This document shows positions 15,471 through 18,788 of a stretch of 18,788 nucleotides of DNA, piece after piece (the first letter of the stretch is position 1; each line of letters begins with the position of its first letter). The translations under genes and the position numbers were made by a program. The stretch is from an uncultured Planctomycetaceae bacterium (GTDB lineage Bacteria; Planctomycetota; Planctomycetia; Pirellulales; Pirellulaceae): the NCBI GenBank assembly GCA_903921945.1, contig CAIXSC010000658.1, positions 1-18,788 on the forward strand, read 5' to 3'. Under the pieces are notes generated by a model. It saw nothing but the letters and a program-made list of their open reading frames with translations, was not told the origin of the DNA and ran no database searches.

Positions 15471-15621
15471 TTCCCCGCCAGGAATGGCCTGGCGGATCGA
15501 CGGTCTTTCGCCCGGCTTGTGGCCCTTGGTGCTGGCAGACCCGCCTGTGGCAGACGTCGATGGCGCGGAGACTTGACAAGCGAACAGGAATAAAGACCGG
15601 CCAACCGCTAAGCCGCCGTGT

Positions 15622-15627
15622 TAGACT
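15622..15627 (+). promoter_or_regulatory. Possible -10 element before DUF1501 gene C
   Basis: TAGACT, inside TTAGACTG, lies 60 bases before the start codon. The same eight bases form the -10 region of the ABC operon promoter on the other strand. No matching -35 is found at 16-18 bases, so this rests on the shared motif alone. Confidence 0.3.
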
Positions 15628-15687
15628 GGGGGGTGTCACGTTTTTCCATCCGTCAAGGCAATCCACGAGAACCGGCAGGGCTTCGAT

Positions 15688-17040
15688 ATGCTCGGGATCG
15701 GCAACTTCAAAGCTCATTCGTGCGGCGGGGTCAGCCGGCGAGCGTTTCTCCGCGCGGGCACGGCCTTGCCGTTCGCCATTCCAACCGCGATTTCCGCCTT
15801 GGGCACACCGGCGACGGCGGTGGCCAGTTCGCCGCTCAAGGGACGCGCCAAGTCGGTCATCTTCGTCTGGCTGTGGGGGGCTCCGAGCCACATCGATACG
15901 CTCGACCCCAAACCGGACGCGGTGGGCGATGTGCGCGGGCCGTTCGCGACGATCCCTACGCGGACGCCCGGTCTGCACTTCACGGAATTGCTGCCGCGAT
16001 TGGCGGACCGCAGCCACCTATTCACGGTCGTGCGTTCGCATGTCACGTTTTCGGGCGGGCATCCGGATGCGGGAACTTGGGGCCTGACAGGGTTTGACGA
16101 GAAGCCGACGGCGAAGGCGAACTTCGGCTCGATTGTCGCCAAGCATCGCGGCACGAAGGGAACGCTGCCGCCGTACGCGATGGTCGGCCGCGGCGTTCCT
16201 CGCGATGTTGTGCGAAAGGTGGAAGGGTGTGGCGGCGGTCCGTTGGGCAGCGTGTACGACCCGTTCCTGCTCGGCTGCGACCAAGCCGGCCAGGTCGAGA
16301 TTCCCTCGCTGAAGCTGCTCGACGGCCTCGTTCCCAGCCGCATCCACGATCGCTGGGCGTTGCTCGAAACGCTGGACTCGGTGCAACGCGGGTTTGAAGC
16401 GGACAAATCGAATTGGCGTCAACGGCATCTGCAGGCGTACCAGCTGCTCACTCGCCCCGAAGCGCGGGCGGCTCTGGATCTCACCAGCGAGAGTCCGCGT
16501 ACCCGGTCGGCCTACGGCCAGACTTCTTTCGGCCAAAGCTGTCTGCTCGCGCGGCGGCTCGTCGAAGCCCACGTGCCTTACGTGCATGTGAATTGGAGCG
16601 AGTACGTGGAGGCGGTCACGCCCAACACCGATTTCGGCTGGGATACCCACGTGCTCAACTTCGACCTGCTGCCGGACCGGCTGTGCCCGATCTTCGACCG
16701 GGCGTTCACCGCTTTGCTGACCGACCTGCAAGAACGAGGCTTGCTCGACTCGACGTTGGTGGTGGCCATCGGCGAATTCGGCCGGACTCCTAAAATCAAT
16801 CGCCGCGCCTCGCGCGATCACTGGCAACGTTGCTACTCGTCGATCTGGGCCGGCGCGGGGATCGAACCTGGTCGGGTCATCGGCGCCAGCGACCGCAACG
16901 GCGAGGATCCCATCACGCAACCGATCACGCCACTCATGGTGGGAACCACCATCACGGAACTCGCCGGGCTCGACACCCAGGCCCGGGCCGAATTACAGGT
17001 GCTGGACGGCGGCAACGTCATCCATGCATTGATCGGCTAG
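15688..17040 (+). CDS. DUF1501 family protein C, Tat-exported
   Basis: 450 residues. The N-terminus has the twin-arginine motif SRRAFLRAG (from residue 16), a short hydrophobic stretch and a likely cleavage site near TAVAS. The conserved domain opens with FVWLWGAPSHIDTLDPKP and continues with GWDTHVLNFDLLPDR, GEFGRTPKIN and SRDHWQRCYSSIWAGAGI, all DUF1501 landmarks. The length is typical. The ATG at 15688 is preceded by ggcaggg about 9 bases upstream. It is clearly divergent from copies A and B (GAPSHID versus GGAPHHD and GGPAHQD) and has no DUF1549/DUF1553 partner beside it. A TolB-like gene follows 87 bases later on the same strand, so both may be one transcript of exported proteins. Confidence 0.95.
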   Translation: MLGIGNFKAHSCGGVSRRAFLRAGTALPFAIPTAISALGTPATAVASSPLKGRAKSVIFVWLWGAPSHIDTLDPKPDAVGDVRGPFATIPTRTPGLHFTELLPRLADRSHLFTVVRSHVTFSGGHPDAGTWGLTGFDEKPTAKANFGSIVAKHRGTKGTLPPYAMVGRGVPRDVVRKVEGCGGGPLGSVYDPFLLGCDQAGQVEIPSLKLLDGLVPSRIHDRWALLETLDSVQRGFEADKSNWRQRHLQAYQLLTRPEARAALDLTSESPRTRSAYGQTSFGQSCLLARRLVEAHVPYVHVNWSEYVEAVTPNTDFGWDTHVLNFDLLPDRLCPIFDRAFTALLTDLQERGLLDSTLVVAIGEFGRTPKINRRASRDHWQRCYSSIWAGAGIEPGRVIGASDRNGEDPITQPITPLMVGTTITELAGLDTQARAELQVLDGGNVIHALIG

Positions 17041-17127
17041 GCACGTCGTCATCTCCCCGAGTTGCCTGCGGGGTATTGGAGTGGACGGTTTCGTTGGATC
17101 GGCAGTTCTGTTGATAGGAACGTGGTG

Positions 17128-18012
17128 ATGCGAGTCGCTCTGGGGTGTGTCGGCGTGCTGGGCATCTGGTGGTCGGCGGTGACGCTGGCGGCCGAGTCGC
17201 GTCCATTGACCACGGACGGCCGTTTCAAGGATGCGCCGGCGTTCATCGATCCCGCGGGCCACGAGTTGGCATTCGTCGTGCAGGAAACGCCTCAATGGAT
17301 GCGAGCGATGCGGCTCACCCTGGCCGATGGCGCCGTGGTGGCGTTGAACCCGGAGTGGCCGAAGAACGAGTTTGAACCGGCGTTTTCACGCGACGGCACT
17401 TGGATGGCGAGCGTGCAAAGCCGGGGGAACCTTAGCATGGCGTTGGTCATGCGCGGCTTTCCGCAGGGCCGGGAGTTCGAGTTGCCGCCCGAGGGCGGTT
17501 TCTGCGGGTTTCGCAGTCCGACCTTCACGCCGGACGGCAAACATGTGTATTACAGTTTCGCCGACCGCGACCGGCAGGCGATCATGGCCGTCAATCGACA
17601 GGGCGGCGACAAACGCACCATCATCGACGGGCCGGGCCATGCGAACTGGCCGAGCTTCTCTCCGGATGGACGTCAGTTCGCGTTCGGTTCGACGCGTCAC
17701 GGCAACTACGAGATCTATGTCGCGCAGCCTGATGGTTCGGAAGTGCGGCGACTCACCGAACACCCACGGCAAGACATCCGCCCGCGGTTTTCACCGGACG
17801 GCAAGCGAATCGTGTTCACGAGCGGTCGCGACGGGAACTACGAGATTTACGTGATGCACGCCGATGGCTCCCATCCGCGACGGCTAACGAACAACCCCGA
17901 GCGGGACGATTACGCTTGTTGGCACCCCGACTCGCGTCACATCGTCTACGTTTCCGAACGCGATGGTCGCTACGATCTTTATTGGCTGGAAGTCGGCGAC
18001 GTGTCGCCCTAG
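17128..18012 (+). CDS. Secreted TolB-like beta-propeller (WD40-like/PD40 repeats)
   Basis: 294 residues. A signal peptide (MRVALGCVGVLGIWWSAVTL, cleavage near LAAES) is followed by five or six beta-propeller blades. The blades show the PD40 pattern: AFSRDGTWMASV, TFTPDGKHVYYSF, SFSPDGRQFAFGS, RFSPDGKRIVFTS and CWHPDSRHIVYVS, with NYEIYVAQPDGSEVRRLT and NYEIYVMHADGSHPRRLT between them. These resemble the C-terminal propeller of TolB but lack its N-terminal domain, so it is not TolB itself. Location is periplasmic or outside the cell; propellers of this type bind partner proteins or glycans. The ATG at 17128 has agga 8-9 bases upstream and starts the signal peptide. It follows DUF1501 gene C by 87 bases. 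Confidence 0.92.
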   Translation: MRVALGCVGVLGIWWSAVTLAAESRPLTTDGRFKDAPAFIDPAGHELAFVVQETPQWMRAMRLTLADGAVVALNPEWPKNEFEPAFSRDGTWMASVQSRGNLSMALVMRGFPQGREFELPPEGGFCGFRSPTFTPDGKHVYYSFADRDRQAIMAVNRQGGDKRTIIDGPGHANWPSFSPDGRQFAFGSTRHGNYEIYVAQPDGSEVRRLTEHPRQDIRPRFSPDGKRIVFTSGRDGNYEIYVMHADGSHPRRLTNNPERDDYACWHPDSRHIVYVSERDGRYDLYWLEVGDVSP

Positions 18013-18116
18013 TGCGGGCGGCAAAACCCTGACGAGCGGATTTCCGTCGCGGTACTCGGCCACGCGTGTGGCAAGATTCGTGCGATCATTGCCACCTGGA
18101 ATATGGGGATGCGAGG
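18013..18116. other. Convergent intergenic gap
   Basis: These 104 bases separate the stops of the TolB-like gene and the acidic protein gene. A small hairpin (gccac, loop gcgt, gtggc; 18059-18072) lies between them but has no T-run on either strand, so I do not call a terminator. Nothing else is recognised. Confidence 0.5.
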
Positions 18117-18731
18117 TTACACGGCGCCCCAGGCGGCGAGGGCGACGTCGGTGAGCGAGTCGGACTCCGCGTCATCCCCCGGCTTGCCGTCGAACTCGCG
18201 GTCGGTCGGCGGTTCTGCTGCCAGTGATTCAGACTCTTCGACGATCGCCGCGTCCCGGGTGTCGAAGGTCCCGGTATGAGCGACTGCGATGCCTGGTGTA
18301 CTGGCCCGCAGCCATTCATCGGAGTCCGCAGTCGGCTCGTCGAATGATTCAAGCCCACCGCGCTCGCGTTCGTATCTGCGGTCATGCTTGAAGCCGGGCG
18401 ACAGGCCGTCAAAGTACGGCGCGCCATCCATCCAGGTTATTGCGGGGACCGACGGCTGCTCCCAGGGAAGGTATCCCGGCGAAACAAAGATCCAGGCCGG
18501 ATCAGAGGTCGCCGTCGCCTCGCCGTTTTGCGGTTCGTCTTGTTCCTCGCGGTATTCCTCGTCGAAATCGTGGCTGCCATCCGCCCTCAAGACAGCCGTC
18601 GTTCTTGCCGGCACGCCCTTGGAAATGTCGTCATGCTCGCCCATCTCGTCGTTGTCACTCCGGCCGCCCACCGACTTGGGCCCTAACGCGCATTTGGGGT
18701 AGACGCGTCCCTTGGCAAAATCATCATTCAT
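18117..18731 (-). CDS. Acidic protein of unknown function
   Basis: 204 residues. I do not recognise the family. The ATG at 18731 has a near-perfect Shine-Dalgarno (gaaggag, 5 bases before the ATG), which makes this a real gene; the frame runs further upstream to the window edge but without a better start. The protein is rich in Asp and Glu, especially in DFDEEYREEQDEPQNGE and the last 50 residues, and has a more hydrophobic aromatic segment in the middle (WIFVSPGYLPWEQPSVPAIT). There is no signal peptide, membrane helix or known catalytic motif. It is probably cytoplasmic and partly disordered. It runs convergently to the TolB-like gene; upstream neighbours lie outside the window. Confidence 0.8.
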   Translation of the reverse strand: MNDDFAKGRVYPKCALGPKSVGGRSDNDEMGEHDDISKGVPARTTAVLRADGSHDFDEEYREEQDEPQNGEATATSDPAWIFVSPGYLPWEQPSVPAITWMDGAPYFDGLSPGFKHDRRYERERGGLESFDEPTADSDEWLRASTPGIAVAHTGTFDTRDAAIVEESESLAAEPPTDREFDGKPGDDAESDSLTDVALAAWGAV

Positions 18732-18788
18732 GATGACTCCTTCGATAGCCGAGTAGGTGCCGATCGTCCCGCCGACTGGGTTCGACAA

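Larger units (their letters stand above)
15413..15687 (+). other. Intergenic region with two hairpins and a short direct repeat
   Basis: I see no gene in these 275 bases. A long imperfect hairpin pairs ggtcggg (15422-15428) with cccgacc (15460-15466) and ggttcc (15432-15437) with ggaacc (15449-15454), then reads ctcttt; it could terminate the methyltransferase transcript. A second perfect 8-bp hairpin (ccgccagg, loop aatgg, cctggcgg) spans 15475-15495. tggcagac is repeated at 15533-15540 and 15548-15555. A perfect TTGACA occurs at 15573-15578 without a well-placed -10. Confidence 0.6.

Noticed and set aside
15573..15601. Sigma-70 promoter with perfect TTGACA before DUF1501 gene C
   Set aside because: No -10 hexamer lies at 16-18 bases; the nearest A/T-rich word (taaaga) is only 12 bases away.
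17055..17073. Terminator after DUF1501 gene C (ccccg/cgggg hairpin)
   Set aside because: The stem has only 5 bp with a 9-base loop and is not followed by a T-run; the next gene starts 55 bases later on the same strand.

Overview
The window is GC-rich bacterial DNA that almost certainly comes from a planctomycete, probably near the Pirellulales. This is inferred from family content: three Tat-exported DUF1501 proteins, one DUF1549/DUF1553 protein (PSCyt2/PSD1), a DUF2135-type protein with a poly-glycine tail, and many long low-complexity protein tracts. I see no rRNA, tRNA, CRISPR array, transposase or phage gene. I support 14 protein-coding genes. Almost all of the sequence is coding, and no gene-free stretch exceeds about 275 bases.

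Layout. (1) 1-1362, plus strand: the 3' part of a repeat/DUF2135-type protein ending in a glycine-rich tail, followed by a strong intrinsic terminator. (2) 1618-6275, plus strand: DUF1501 gene A, then an XPB-like superfamily 2 helicase, then a Bax1 (DUF790) nuclease. The helicase and nuclease overlap by 7 bases. (3) 14164-6207, minus strand, in transcription order: LolD/MacB-type ABC ATPase, FtsX-type permease, DUF486 membrane protein, DUF1549/DUF1553 protein, DnaQ-type exonuclease with a C-terminal WYL domain, DUF1501 gene B. Gaps are short. A -10-like element before the DUF1549/DUF1553 gene suggests two transcription units. (4) 14288-18012, plus strand: a SAM-dependent O-methyltransferase, DUF1501 gene C, and a secreted TolB-like beta-propeller. 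(5) 18731-18117, minus strand: an acidic protein of unknown function.

How the genes may work together. XPB and Bax1 are known in archaea as a helicase-nuclease repair machine, and here they form a translationally coupled bacterial pair. Their 3' end runs tail-to-tail into the minus-strand operon, with a 69-base antisense overlap between bax1 and DUF1501 gene B. That operon holds a second nuclease, the DnaQ-WYL fusion, between the two members of the usual planctomycete DUF1549/DUF1553-DUF1501 pair. DNA-processing genes and exported DUF1501-type genes are therefore interleaved. Whether this is functional or chance is not shown by the sequence.

The most notable points are the XPB-Bax1 pair with its repeat-built helicase tail, the DnaQ-WYL fusion and its placement, the antisense overlap, and the in-frame simple repeats in several genes.
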